Shown here one piece after another: positions 34,537 to 46,550 of a stretch of 64,000 nt of DNA. The notes below the pieces were generated by a model. The model made no database searches, was not told the origin of the DNA, and worked only from the letters and a program-made list of their open reading frames with translations. The position numbers and the translations under genes are program-made. Where the stretch lies: assembly GCA_030761205.1 (NCBI GenBank), contig JAULJL010000027.1:3601001-3665000 (forward strand), in the 5' to 3' direction. The number at the start of each line of letters is the position of its first letter. Position 1 is the first letter of the stretch. The stretch is from Fremontodendron californicum. Taxonomy: Eukaryota > Streptophyta > Magnoliopsida > Malvales > Malvaceae.

Positions 34537-35010
34537 AATTGAAAGTTATTTGAATATGGTTAATTACATCCGACAATTTCAGACATAACATAATTATACG
34601 ATACGAACATAACATAACATAAAAAAATAATTAAAATACGACATGATATAAAATAACATGAACACGACATAAATACACGAACATGTCAAAATCTACATAA
34701 ATGAATTATTAACGTGTCAAAATTTAAATAAATATATAATATCTGGAATACGATTATAATAGAAAAAACAACACAAACATGACGACGCGCGACATAAATT
34801 TGAGAGTTATTTGAATAGTATCAGTTAGACTTAGCAATTTCAGACACAACATGATTATACGACATGAACACAACATGAAAAAAATAATTAAAATACGACA
34901 CGAAAAATAACATGAACACGATAAAAATACATGAACTTGTCAAAATCTACATAAAACGAATTATTAACGTGTAAAAATTTATAATACTTTAAACACGCGA
35001 TAAAATAACA
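34537..35010. repeat. Direct repeat, two units of about 260 bp
   Basis: Units begin at about 34537 (attgaaagttatttgaatat) and 34797 (atttgagagttatttgaata). They share caatttcagacataacat-like, aaaataattaaaatacgaca and gtcaaaatctacataaa blocks. Weaker acgacac/aacatgaacacg words continue to about 35230. Non-coding. Confidence 0.65.
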
Positions 35011-35298
35011 CGAACATGTTACGAACATACAAATTTTTCTCTAAATTGAATCATTATAACAAATTATGCAAAATATAGGATGAATTGAGATACGATACAA
35101 ACACACAATTTTTTTTTAAAATTGGATCACCATGACAAACTATGCAAAATATTTGGATTAATTGAAACATGACACGAACACATGAAAAAAAAAATTAAAA
35201 TATGACACGACACAAAAATGACACCAACACAAAATTTTTTCTCCATTTTTTTCCTTTCTTTTCTTTTCTTTTTTTTTTCTTTTTTCTTTTTTTTCTTC

Positions 35299-35556
35299 TT
35301 TCATTCTTAATAATAATAATAATAAATACCCAAACTAAAAGAAAATTTTCTTTTCTTTGGTGAAAGCTTATAAATTTTCTTTAAATCATTCTCCCAGCCA
35401 TTTTTTTTCCTTTTCTTTCTTTCTTTCTTTCTTTTTTTTTTTTTTTCTTTCTTTCATTCTTAATAATAATAATAATAAATAAAAAAACCCAAACTAAAAG
35501 AAAATTTTCTTTTCTTTGGTAAAGCTTATAAATTTTCTTTAAAATCATTCTCCCAG
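35299..35556. repeat. Tandem duplication of about 150 bp in T-rich DNA
   Basis: tctttcattcttaataataa and the following caaactaaaagaaaattttc and aagcttataaattttcttta blocks occur twice, starting near 35299 and 35450. They are separated by T/C-rich low-complexity sequence. Confidence 0.7.
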
Positions 35557-37438
35557 AATCTCACTTATTCCTAGAAAAGAAAAAAAAAATCATTATGTAC
35601 CAAAAAAGAGAATTTGGATAAATGAATATATAATACATTGGATATAATTCACAATTAAAGGTATAGCTAATCTTTCCCTTCATTGACCAATGTATATATT
35701 CTTATTTCTTATTTATAATTACATTCGATTTGTTAGAAGATTTTAAATTCGCTAGTGCACCATGACTGAGTCTGATAAGTTAATTGCCAGTTGTGGTTCT
35801 CCTTCATAGAAAAAAAGGGTTCAAATCCAATTCCAACTATTTAATTTGGATTGAAATTTATATATGAAGTTTATAACTTGAAGATAGAAAAAGGTAGGAA
35901 ATAGAAGAGCCATTGTGGTCAAGTTGAATAAAGTTTTAACACTGCTTTTTGAGAAGATGACAAACGAGGTGTGTGTAACAATGGTTTTAGTACATTTTAT
36001 TCTTTTTAATTAAGTAATTGGGCGAAGAGAAACCTATTTTTTTTTTACAAAGGAAGTTACATCATAAGAATCGATGTTTAAAAAATTAGATCGAAAGTTA
36101 AATTGATAAGATTTTTGATTATTGATTCAACCGGTCCGATCGATTGAATCGATTGGATTAAAAAAAAATTAATATTAAATAAGTAATTTTAATATTCAAT
36201 AAATATTATATATAGTAAATATTTGATATAAATATGTATTGGGCTAAATGATATATTTTTTAATATAAATTCAAAAAAGTTAAAAGTTTAAATCTCATCA
36301 TATATAATAATTTTTTTTAAAAATAAAAAATAAAAAAATTTAAAATTGGTTTTTTCGGGTTTTTACTGGTTCAAAAAAATTTCGATTCTATAATATGCAT
36401 CGGATCGGACAAGTCACAGGTTCCCGATCCAATCGATTTTTTTAACAATGTTGAGAATAGGACAAATGATTATATATGTTGAAACTCGAACTTCAAATCT
36501 ATTAAATATTATTTTTTAAAGACAGTTATACGAATTAATTGGATTAAACCAAAAGTTAAAGAGAAACCCATCTGAAAAGTAAGGTTGGTGGGTGGATAAG
36601 GAATGGCATACGTAGAATTTTCCAACAATAAGTGTGCTTATCTTAAGTCATGCTTCTTTTCAATCCTTTTTCTTAAAGTAAAGATGATGCACCCACACAA
36701 AAAAAACTTGTTACATTTTCCAGGGGGCAGGCGCAACAGAACATAAAGAAACAGGTTCGGTTTCATATCATTTCATTTACACGTATGCATGCAAATCTGT
36801 TAACAGTCAAAACAATAGACTTTCTTTATATTACTGCACAAGTCCAAATTTGTAGCTATTTCGGCTGCCATTGCCAGCCACCATGAGAGACTCTTCTTCT
36901 TCAATGCCCCGTCAATTCTTGTCATTTTCCATTAAGTTTTGGATTTTGTTTATTAAATGTAGGATTTGGGCGATCGTCGCATAATCTAACGAGTCGTTGT
37001 CTAGGTTGAAAGGTATACATATATATTTTAATTAAGATTGAAATTGGTAATGTGCATGGTATACGAAACCTTTACCTTTGCACTTTCCTTTTTACAAGTT
37101 TAGTTCATATCTTGTAAATGGAGGAGAAACTTGACTTTTCGATTAATTTCGTGATCAGTTTTCGAGTTAAACCGACGTCCAATTTACAAGTAAGCCATAC
37201 AAGTGACCTAGCTGGAACTTGGATCCCTTTTTTTTCATGCAAGTCGTGAAATTGATCAATCTAGGCGGCTAGCTATAGTGGTACAAGTAAACTATACAAA
37301 CACTATGAGTAATTATTTCACTCAAAAGACTAAGACTTGATGAGAAATCTTCAAATTTGTTCAACATTCTTAATTATATAATATAGAGCAACACTTGATT
37401 ATTGAATAGATCTTATTCGTCCAAACGTAAAAGATCTT

Positions 37439-39025
37439 TGTCATAACGATTTTTTCGGACCGCTACGACGAATTTGATGAAAACACAAAAAATGGAGTCG
37501 CCACCAATCTTTTTTGCTAGGTGTGATTGGCCACCTATTAAAACCGATTTTAGTAAAACATTTTAAAAATAATTAAAACATTTTGTAAAACCAATTTCGA
37601 AGTCTGCGCTTTGAACCAGAGAGAAAACAAAATCGGGTTCGGGAGTCAGTTACGTGCGGGGAAGGATTAGCACCCCCGCAACGCCCGTTTAGAAAACGGT
37701 ACCACTTGATCACGTGTTATCTTAAATCTCGATTTAATGGATTTAACATCGGTATTTAAAACTAATTCTCTTTTCTTTTCTTTTATTTTATTTTAAAAAA
37801 AAAAATGTTTATTATTTTTTGAATTTTCTTGAACTGTTTTTAATTTTTTAAAAAATCGAAAGTGAACATAAATTTATTATCGAAAATACTCATTAAATAT
37901 TCCCGACACTCTCGGTGGTATTTAACGAGATCTTCTCACCTCAAGACATCTCAAGAATCACAACCGTGATATCTTTCGAATTCCGTCGTCGGCAATTTAC
38001 ATCCATTTTTATTCAAATGCGTATGATGCGAATATTTAAATATCGGATGCATACGGCTTAACATATAACTATAAAATTAAACATGCGAATCGTAATATTA
38101 AAAACACGAGCATGGCAAAATATCGAGCGCAATAAACATTCGCTATTTATTTATTTTTTTATTTTGATTATTTCTATTTTTTTTTAAATGAAAATGAATT
38201 TTTGTATCGAGCATGTCGCCAAATATTCCCACCACTCGTGGTGATATTTAACGAAACTCTCTCACCTCAAGATATCTTAGGAATCACTACCGTGACGTCC
38301 TTCGAATTCAGTCGTCGGTTATTCGCATTTATTAAAATAATCTTCTTTTTTAAAGTTAAAATGCTTTTAATAATTTTTTAAAACCGAAACCGAATAATAA
38401 AAAATACGTCGAATACTGAGCAAAAATAAATAAACAAAAATAGTAATAAGTAAAGAAATTAAAATCATACCAAAAATGTCGAGAATCCGAAAATTAAAAC
38501 GTCGGACTTGATCTTCGTAAAATCACCAGTGGGGGTCCGATTTGGGAGGTGTCTGAATCCGGGTGAGGGGCCTCCGAATCGGTGGATCTCCTCCTCTTCT
38601 TCCCCCTTTTTCTGTTGTCTCTCTTTTCGGTTTTATGGTGGGGAAAAGGGGGGGTTGAATGTGGCAGGTGGGTGGCGTGTGGCAGTGGGTTAGTCCGAAA
38701 GGGGTATGGAGTGTGAAGGGCTGGTGGACTGGGGCTTCTGACAGGTTTCTTTTTTTGGGGGTGGCGTGAAGGGGTGGCTGCCAGAGGGGGGTTGTGGCAG
38801 GCGGCGGCGGCAGGTGCAGGGGGGTTAGGGTTTGCTAGGGTTTCTGTGTTTGAAAATGGGAGTGGGCCTGTTGGGCTTGCTGGGTAGCAGGCCCTATTGG
38901 GTCTTTGGGGAAATGGGCCCGAAATTGGGCCTGGACAGCAAATTGGGCCTGCTGAATAGCAGGCCCGGTTCGCACTTGGTCCGGGTCGGATTCGAATCCG
39001 ACCCGGACGAAAATTGGTTATTACA
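37439..39025 (-). repeat. 3' LTR of the gypsy element (left copy)
   Basis: On the - strand it starts TGTAATAACCAATTTTCG and ends CGTTATGACA. It includes a GC-rich stretch (about 38520-39010) rich in gggcctg and caggccc words, unlike the AT-rich surroundings. Open frames inside the LTR are not considered coding. Confidence 0.92.
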
Positions 39026-39038
39026 GCTGCCCCTCTTT
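39026..39038 (-). other. Polypurine tract of the gypsy element
   Basis: Read on the - strand, AAAGAGGGGCAGC lies directly upstream of the left LTR, as expected for a PPT. It fixes the element orientation as -. Confidence 0.8.
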
Positions 39039-39104
39039 GCATATTGCTGAGAATCAGGAATAGGGCAAAGACAGTATAACCAATTTTGTCCGGTTATTGA
39101 GATC

Positions 39105-39915
39105 CATTTTTAGTGAGCCTCTATCATTTGGAAAAATAAATTGCTCCTCTAATCAGAGGCTCTATCACTTGGAAAAATAAATTGCTCCTCTAATCAGAGG
39201 CTCTATCACTTGGACAATAAATTGCTCCTCTCATCAGAGGCTCCACGACTTTGAAATTAAATTGCTCCTCTCATCAGAGGCTCCACAACTTTGAAATTAA
39301 ACTGCTCCTCTAATCAGAGGCTCCACAACTTTGAAAATAAATTGCTCCTCTTATCAGAGGCTCCACAACTTTGAAATTTAAATTGCTCCTCTTATCAGAG
39401 GCTCTACCACTTGGAAGAATAAATTGCTCCTCTAATCAGAGGCTCTATCACTTGGACAATAAATTGCTCCTCTAATCAGAGGCTCTATCACTTGGAAAAA
39501 TAAATGGCTCCTCTCATCAGAGGCTCTATCACTTTGAAAATAAATTGCTCCTCTAATCAGAGGCTCTATCACTTGGAAAAATAAATTGCTCCTCTCATCA
39601 GAGGCTCTATCACTTTGAAAAATAAATTGCTCCTCTCATCAGAGGCTCTATCACTTGGAAAAATAAATTACTCCTATTGCTCCTCTAATCAGAGGTTCCA
39701 CAACTTTGAAAATAAATTGCTCCTCTCATCAGAGGCTCCACAACTTTGAAAATAAATTGCTCCTCTCATCAGAGGCTCCACAACTTTGAAAATAAATTGC
39801 TCCTCTAATCAGAGGCTCCACGACTTTGAAAAATAAACTGCTCCTCTCATCAGAGGCTCCACAACTTTGAAAATAAATTGCTCCTCTCATCAGAGGCTCC
39901 ACAACTTTGAAAATT
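39105..39915. repeat. Tandem array of about 19 hairpin units of about 41 bp inside the gypsy element
   Basis: Each unit contains the near-palindrome CTCCTCT(a/c)ATCAGAGG, then either ctctatcacttgg or ctccacaactttg, then an a-rich aaaaataaattg linker. The two spacer types occur in blocks, which suggests local expansion of sub-groups. It lies between the coding remnant and the PPT, the position where Tat/Ogre-type elements are known to carry tandem repeats. Confidence 0.9.
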
Positions 39916-40139
39916 TAAAAATGAACTTTGAATTTTTTTTTTTTTGACAATGAGCTTGAACACAACTTAGATCATCACCTCACTTACTACCTTAGTCTTA
40001 CAAAAGTGAAGACTAATTCTTGATATCACATCTCTTTCTCGTTCAGTTTTGAAATTCCTTGCCAGATTCTTCGGATATCGCCACTCGACTAATCATACCG
40101 AGGCTCGACCTTTGAGTTTGACTTCGCAAGAATTGAAAA

Positions 40140-40910
40140 TGGTACCCGAAGGTTTTGAAAAATGTCATTTTGAAAATAGCGCCCGGAGGTCTTATCCATG
40201 ATTTTTTTTTGAATAATGCCCGGAGGACTGAAAAACGTCTTTTCTTTGAAAATGGTGCCCGGAGGTCTTATCCATGATTTTCGAGAATAGTGCCCGGAGG
40301 TCTTGAAACAGGTGCCCGGAGGTCTTTAAAAATGTCTTTTCTTTGAAAATGGTGCCCGAAGGTCTTATCCATGTTTTTCGAGAATAGTGCCCGGAGGTCT
40401 TGAAACAATTGCTCGGAGGTCTTAAAATAGAAGCCCGGAGGTCTTCTTTCTTTCTAATTTTCCTTTTTTGTTGTGCCCGGAGGACTTAAAAGAGAAATGC
40501 CTGGAGGTCTTAGAACAGGTGCCCGAAGGTCTTTTTTCTAATTTTCTATCACTTCGAAAAATAAATTGCTCCTCTAATCAGAGGATCCACAACTTTGAAA
40601 ATAAATTGCTCATCTCATCAGAGGCTCCACAACTTTGAAAATAAATTCTTTTCCTGTGCCCGGAGGACTTAAAAGAGATAACCCGGAGGTTTTTTTTGAA
40701 AGAGGTGCCCGGAGTTCTTTTTTTTCTTTTCTATCACTTTGAAAAATAAATTGCTCCTCTAATCAGAGGCTCTACAACTTTGAAAATAAATTGCTCCTCT
40801 CATCAGAGGCTCCACAACTTTGAAAATAAATTCTTTTCCTGTGCCCGGAGGACTTAAAATAGATAACCCGGAGGTTTTTTTTGAAAGAGGTGCCCGGAGG
40901 TCTTGGTAAT
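40140..40910. repeat. Second tandem array: gtgcccggaggtctt units with interspersed hairpin units
   Basis: More than fifteen diverged copies of (g)tgcccggaggtctt, with gaaggtctt and ggaggactt variants, are spaced about 20-50 bp apart. Longer composite repeats include gtgcccggaggtcttatcc and attttcgagaatagtgcccg. At about 40545-40640 and 40730-40830 units of the first array are mixed in, forming two near-identical composite blocks (about 40545-40700 and 40730-40885). Confidence 0.8.
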
Positions 40911-43590
40911 CATACCTGAAGATCATATCTTGGAAGAAAATCTCACTGAATGTTCGAATTCAAATGTCAAAATTTCAAATAGTCAATGTCATGCATGAAA
41001 TGAATGTCATACGATGTCAATGCATATGCTCCTGATGATGCATGTGCAAGTACCTTCGGATAGTGTACACATTTTATGACACGATGCAGATGCAAAACTT
41101 AATAAATATGCGAATGTTCATGAATGATGCGAATGTTCCCAAATGTTTTATCTGATCTTGGTTTAGCTTTTCCAAATCGTTTTTCCTCTTCGAAACAGAG
41201 TGTATCCTGAAACGCTCGTGCCTCGTAAGAGATCAACCCTTTTCTTCACTTTGGAACTATCTCTTTGCCCCGATAGTTTTTCAAAATTTTAACAACTGGA
41301 GTCCGAGCCAAATGTTCATTTCCTTTACCTCAATAGTTCCATACCTCTGGGCCAGAAGAACCTTCGTCTTATGCCAACATCGGAAATGGTTTCTTCCAAA
41401 AATATTTTCATTTATCTGCTTTTGCTTGCTTTCTTTTTTTTTGAAAAATGTTTGCTTATTTACTGAAAACTTTTGAGCTGAAAATGTCATCCTCATGTTG
41501 TGATATCCAAATCTCTTGAAGATTGATGATCACTGTTAGAAGTTTTTCTGAGTATCCATTCGGCCTTTTCAAATTAAGTCGAAAGGTTTGGTACAACAAG
41601 ATTTTGATTGATCCAAGGAGGCTTCGCAATAGGAAAAATGCATATCCTTACTAGACTCACAAATAGAACAGATTTTATAGAACATGATTTTTGGACTCAA
41701 ACAAATTCAACCTTCTTTTAGTTTCCAAATCATGGCGTTTTGACATACGTCAAGGCTAGCTGGGGTGTTCAAACTGGAGAATTAATTCTGGAAAGGAAAA
41801 CGGTCTCAATTTTTTTTAAAGTCAAACCTCCAAACGAGAGTTGACAGTTTTGGAATATTTTAGAATTCCCAGATGTTCCTTAACTTCTTCAAAATGACTT
41901 CTTCTTTTGTTATGGCCTCGACGATACTATAAGCAACACCGAAATTCTCCCATTTTACTCTAGACTGCCCATGTCGGGTTTTCACCCTAGAGTCTCCTTC
42001 TTTCCATTTTTCATTTTTTTTAAATGTTTCACCATGCATTCAAGAAATCAAGACTTATCCAAAAAAAGATTTTTAACCAGAAAGGAGACCGAAGTCTCAT
42101 GCATTTCTCTAAGAATAGACTCATCAATTTAAATGACCATGCTCGATCGAAATGGTCTTTTCCAGGTACGTAATGTAGGCCGAGGTTCGAGGTACTGAAA
42201 GAAAGATAGATAGGCCCAAACATGTGTTTAAGGTGATCAAATCAAGGATCATTTCATGAGGAGGATTCTCTTCGAAACACTTGTCTTTTCTGAGCTTTTC
42301 TCTTTATTCGATGATTTCATCCGTTCTTTTCTTCCTTTTCTGTTTTTGCTTTCATCTTTCTTTTTATCTCCTTTTTTTTTTTGCATCTCTATTTTGACCA
42401 GGTGAGCCCGTAGTTGTTTGAAAGCTCAGATTTCTCTTTGATTCACGACATTCTTTTTCGTTTTTGAACCAAGACTTCACTATCCGTGACCTTTGAAAAG
42501 ATCCTTCCTCGAATTTGCCCCCTAGTATGGAGTGATCCTTGATCGGGGTTGAAAGAACAAAAGTATTCACTAGGCTCAAAAGGGGTAGCAAAAGAATATT
42601 TTCTATTTTGTGAAAGGATGATGAAAGATGACCATTTTTCATCTCGAACACAAGCACGTAAATCGAAGAGTCATTCCTTAGAGGAAAATAACGAAAAGGT
42701 TTTTTCTTTCTTGAAACCATCTTGAATTTCATGAATGCATGATGTCACACTCATTTTTCATTTTTTTTCATTTCATTTTTTTTGATGCATGCCTCGAAAA
42801 CTACATCATCTTTATTCACCACCTGTCTTCCGTATCTACAAATGATGCACCGTACAAATGAGAATTCGTATCATAACGAGGAACATCTCGAGTCTTTTTT
42901 TGCTCTCCGAAGGGACAAGAAAGGATATGGCTCGAAAACAGCTTTTTTCTAGAAACACGAGAAAATCAGGTTTAATCATTGTTACCCGAGACGTTTATCA
43001 TGAAGGAACGTCTGGGCAACTCTTGTTTTGTGGTTACGGAAAAGAATGTGAATGGTTTTGACATAACCTTGACACACATCAATTTACCATAATCCAGATC
43101 CTTGAAAAAAAGTTTCACTTGTTTGAGACACCAAAAAGCTCGGATTTTTTTTTTCAAAAAGTTTGTTCCATTGCTCATAACCTAAACTAGGATCTGCATT
43201 TTTCTTATTGCACTGACTATGGTTTCTGAAATTCAACAATATATTCCTGGAGGCATTGACTGTTTCAAACTCAAAGGATTCAAGCATAGGCAAGTCCGAA
43301 AGAGATGAGGAAGGGTGTTGGGTCATTTCTAATCATTGATCATCAATAATCTCAAGATATTTCATCATTTCTTAGCGTGAAGCAAGACTTTTTTCTTTTA
43401 AGAACGGGCTCTTCAAAATTCAAGAATTTCTTTAGTGTTTGTTTTTGCAAATTCAAATTAAAGCATAATAAACACAAAGCTTTTGAAATTCAAAATTTAT
43501 TTATTTCATGAGGATGCCAACATAAGACAAGTGCTTTCATGATGAGGCATAGAACTACATGCATATTCCTCAATGCTTGTTGACATGCTT
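40911..43590. other. Non-coding interior of the gypsy element, pol region absent
   Basis: No protease, reverse transcriptase, RNase H or integrase motif is visible in any frame, although this is where pol should lie. The open frames here are short and do not resemble any family. The sequence is moderately AT-rich with atgcatg-type repeats near 40980-41130. Confidence 0.6.
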
Positions 43591-45011
43591 TCAAAGGTAA
43601 CCATTCTCATCCTCAAAACCCGCGGTGAAGAAATCGATTTCTGGCAATGCGGATTTCCATTGTTCGACTAGCTCTGGAGTCAAAATGCCATTGTGGACAA
43701 GACCTTCAATCTTTTCCTTCAGTCGTCTGCATTTTTCAGTTGAATGTCCGATTGCCCCCATGTGATACTCACACTTGCTGTTCGGGTCATAACTCCTTGC
43801 TGATGGATTTGGAGCTGTTTTCAAAGGCACAGGGGTGAGGTATCGGTTCCTCATTAGTAATTGCAACAAGTCGGAGATTGGGATTGAAAACTTCTCTTGG
43901 TTGCCCCTCGGCCGTTTTTGGGAAGTGGGCCTAGTTACAAAGGCTGGCATAGGATGATGTGTTTGAATATCTGGAAGGTAAGGATAATGACTTGAAGAGA
44001 CATTGGTAGAGTAACATGATTGATATGGAGAGACCCGAGGATACGGAGTGAATTCTCCCATAGCCTGGACATGTTCCTCCTTCCTTTCAGGTGTCTCGCT
44101 TCCCTCGGCATTGGATGTCTCATCTTCCACCTCTGAGCATATTCTTTGAAGCTCTCAGTGGCCTTTTTCCCCATATTTTGCAATGTCAACCTATCTGGTG
44201 CCATGTCGATCATGTGCTTATACTGAGTCTTGAAAGCTTTTGCCAGATCTTTCCAAGAACAGATATGGTCCCGATCCAACTGATTATACCATCTCGCAGC
44301 CGATCCTGTTAGACTGTCTTGGAAGCAATGGATTAACAGCTTGTCATTGTTGGTGTAGCCAGCCATTCTCCGACAAAACATCATGATGTGGATTGATGGA
44401 CATTTCGATCCGTCATACTTTTCAAATTCAGGGACCTTGAATTTTGGCGGAATCACCAAATCTGGGACCAAGCTGAGCTCATTCGGATCCATATTCCCGA
44501 AAATGTCTATCCCTTCTATGGCTTTGAGTCTCTCTTCAAACAGATCATACTTCTGTTGCACCTCTGCGTCTTTCACTTGCTCTGCCACACGTTTTTTCAG
44601 CTTTTCTTGTTCTAGTGAACCATCTTGGCTTGGAATAACAACCGAGTCTGAGGGGTGAAATTCCTAGTTCAGTTGAAATTGTCCTTGGCCTCGTTGACTC
44701 GATAGGTGAATCGGATCTTCGTTGTCGTTTACTCGAGGTCGAGGTTCTCCCCTTATGATCGATCCTTCAGCAACCCATTTTTCTCGAGTCAGCCTAGTCA
44801 TCATTTCAATCTTGTCTATTTGCTCACGTGACTCCTCTCGAGATTTTATGATATGTTCCCGTGTTTCTTGCTGAGATCTGGCTAACTGTTCTTGTAGTTC
44901 TCTCTGTGCTCTTTCCACTCTATCCAGTCTATTTTGTTCATCCTCCATGATTCCGGCCTGTGTCATAGAGGCACGCAGTGATTCTCTGATTTGGAAGAGA
45001 AAACCTTTCAA
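43591..45011 (-). pseudogene. Broken Tat-type gag of the gypsy element
   Basis: Three - strand pieces: 45011-44664 (coiled coil: LDRVERAQRELQEQLARSQQ), 44588-43935 (core: PPKFKVPEFEKYDGSKCP; DSLTGSAARWYNQLDR; WKDLAKAFKTQYKHM) and 44130-43591 (C-terminal part with CEYHMGAIGHSTEKC). The first two share a frame separated by a TAG at about 44664. The third is in another frame after a junction near 44130, where about 70-80 residues expected from the family between EYAQRW and EDETSNAEGSE are missing. The HxGAxGHSTExC-like cluster and SAxxWY motif place it in the Tat/Ogre group of Ty3/gypsy. Confidence 0.85.
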
Positions 45012-45039
45012 AGCTAAACCGACTTCTTTTTTATTCCTC

Positions 45040-45345
45040 TCAAGTGTGCTTCATGATGCATGAGCTATGAATGCCGTGAATGTAACACGATGCCCATATG
45101 ATGCATGTAAAGAATAAACAAATTAATGCATGAGTATGTACAATGAGTGACCATGTATGTCACGAATGCAAGACCTTATTGTAATGAATGCAATCACGAT
45201 GTCGATATGATGCATGTGCAAAATAAGTAAAATGATGTACTGGTATATACAGAGAACGATCATGGATGTCACTAACGTATTCTACAATGAATGACCATGC
45301 ATGTCGTGAGTGCAAAATGATGCTAATTTTGATTTGTCTAAAGAG
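45040..45345. repeat. Degenerate repeats of about 105 bp upstream of gag
   Basis: Three diverged units carry gatgcatgt, aaataa(a/g)caaa, atgcatgagtatgtaca and gaccatg(t/c)atgtc(a/g) words. Located in the leader of the gypsy element (upstream of gag on the - strand). Non-coding. Confidence 0.55.
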
Positions 45346-46119
45346 TAAACAAATTAACGCACGAATATATACAGAAAACTATTCATGATTTGGACTGAAC
45401 TTTATCATTTCAACAATTTTATTGCACAAACTTTGATCTCCAAATTCAATTCGCAATTTTTTTTTTTTGTTTGTTTTTTTTTTGAAACATTTTTTTCGTA
45501 AAAATAAAAATATTATTTAAAAAAAAAAAACCAATTTTTATCAAAAACTTTTGTGGTAGTGGGTCTTATTATGGCACAAATGTCTGAGTATTTATTCAAC
45601 ACTACCGGTTTGCAATTCTCATTTAATCAACAACAAGTGTCTTATGCTATTTATCAAATGAGATTATTATCACCGTGAAATCAAAAATACAACTATAAAT
45701 GTACATATTTTATTTACAAGTGCATCAATGCATGAAATGTACGAGATGTACGAAAAAAAAAAAATTCGTATTTACAAACTCAAAAAGTTAACGAACATTT
45801 GCTCCGACAGTATCGACATATTTAAGCATTACGATGCCTTCGGAACGAAAAATGAAACTGAATTGCGGGTAGCACGATGTGCGTTCATCATTACCCAATT
45901 TACAGTTCTTGTTCGGAATGTAAACAAATAGCGAAAGATCAACATGTTCCTTCCAAATTTTGAGGATATCTGATCGAAAATTCGATATGGCTCTACTCAA
46001 GTTCACTACATGAGGTTGAGTTTGGTTCTAAAAGGCTCCAAATTGCTCCTTACTGTCGCCCGTGAAGGCTAGTAAGGTATCCCGATTTAAAACGGGTTCA
46101 ATTTGTTGGAGTATATTTT

Positions 46120-46240
46120 CCAGGCTTATGCGGAGGTTATTGCCTCACGAAAGCGTAGGTACTTTATTACTCCGAAAGTGTTTCGCTAGCCCATGCGGAG
46201 GTTATTGCCTCACGAGAGCGTAGGTACTTTACTTCCACCT
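46120..46240. repeat. Two-unit repeat in the gypsy leader
   Basis: ccatgcggaggttattgcct-like blocks followed by cacgaaagcgtaggtacttt occur at about 46127-46172 and 46192-46237 with few differences. Confidence 0.75.
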
Positions 46241-46528
46241 AAAAGGATAAAGCCCGGGTACAGAGCTTATGTATGAAATGTACGTGCACGTGTGTGAGAA
46301 GGAAAAAGCAAACCTTCGACTATTTGTCTACGACTCTTTATTATAAACATTCCACGATTTAAAAAAAATAAACGACATAAAAAAAAAATGAACAAAGAAT
46401 TAACAAATATCAAAATGTAACTGCGGAGCAAAATAGAAATACAGAAAGAAAGAATATAAAGAGAATTAAAATTAAATACCGAGATTTTAAAACAACACAT
46501 GATCAATGTGTGGCTCGACTCTCAAAGG

Positions 46529-46547
46529 GTCCCCAGTGGAGTCGCCA
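46529..46547 (-). other. Putative primer binding site of the gypsy element
   Basis: Read on the - strand, TGGCGACTCCACTGGGGAC starts three bases after the right LTR. It begins with TGG as a tRNA-complementary PBS should. I do not assign the tRNA. Confidence 0.75.
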
Positions 46548-46550
46548 AGC

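Larger units (their letters stand above)
33155..37438. other. Intergenic region between the GH17 gene and the gypsy element
   Basis: 33155-33300 is the 5' flank of the GH17 gene. The rest is AT-rich without a supported gene. It contains a decayed hAT MITE (from 34137), a two-unit repeat of about 260 bp (34537-35010), a two-unit repeat of about 150 bp in T-rich DNA (35299-35556) and a repeat-like segment at about 36077-36460 with aatcgatt/ccgatc-type words near both ends. Confidence 0.55.

Noticed and set aside
38494..39042. 182-codon open frame on the - strand and its mirrors
   Set aside because: It lies in the GC-rich part of the gypsy LTR; the proline-rich translation is a by-product of base composition and the same region recurs in the other LTR.
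39105..39915. Regular repeats resembling a CRISPR array
   Set aside because: The window is a plant nuclear sequence, the units differ from each other, the spacers are repeated and not unique, and the array lies inside an LTR retrotransposon.
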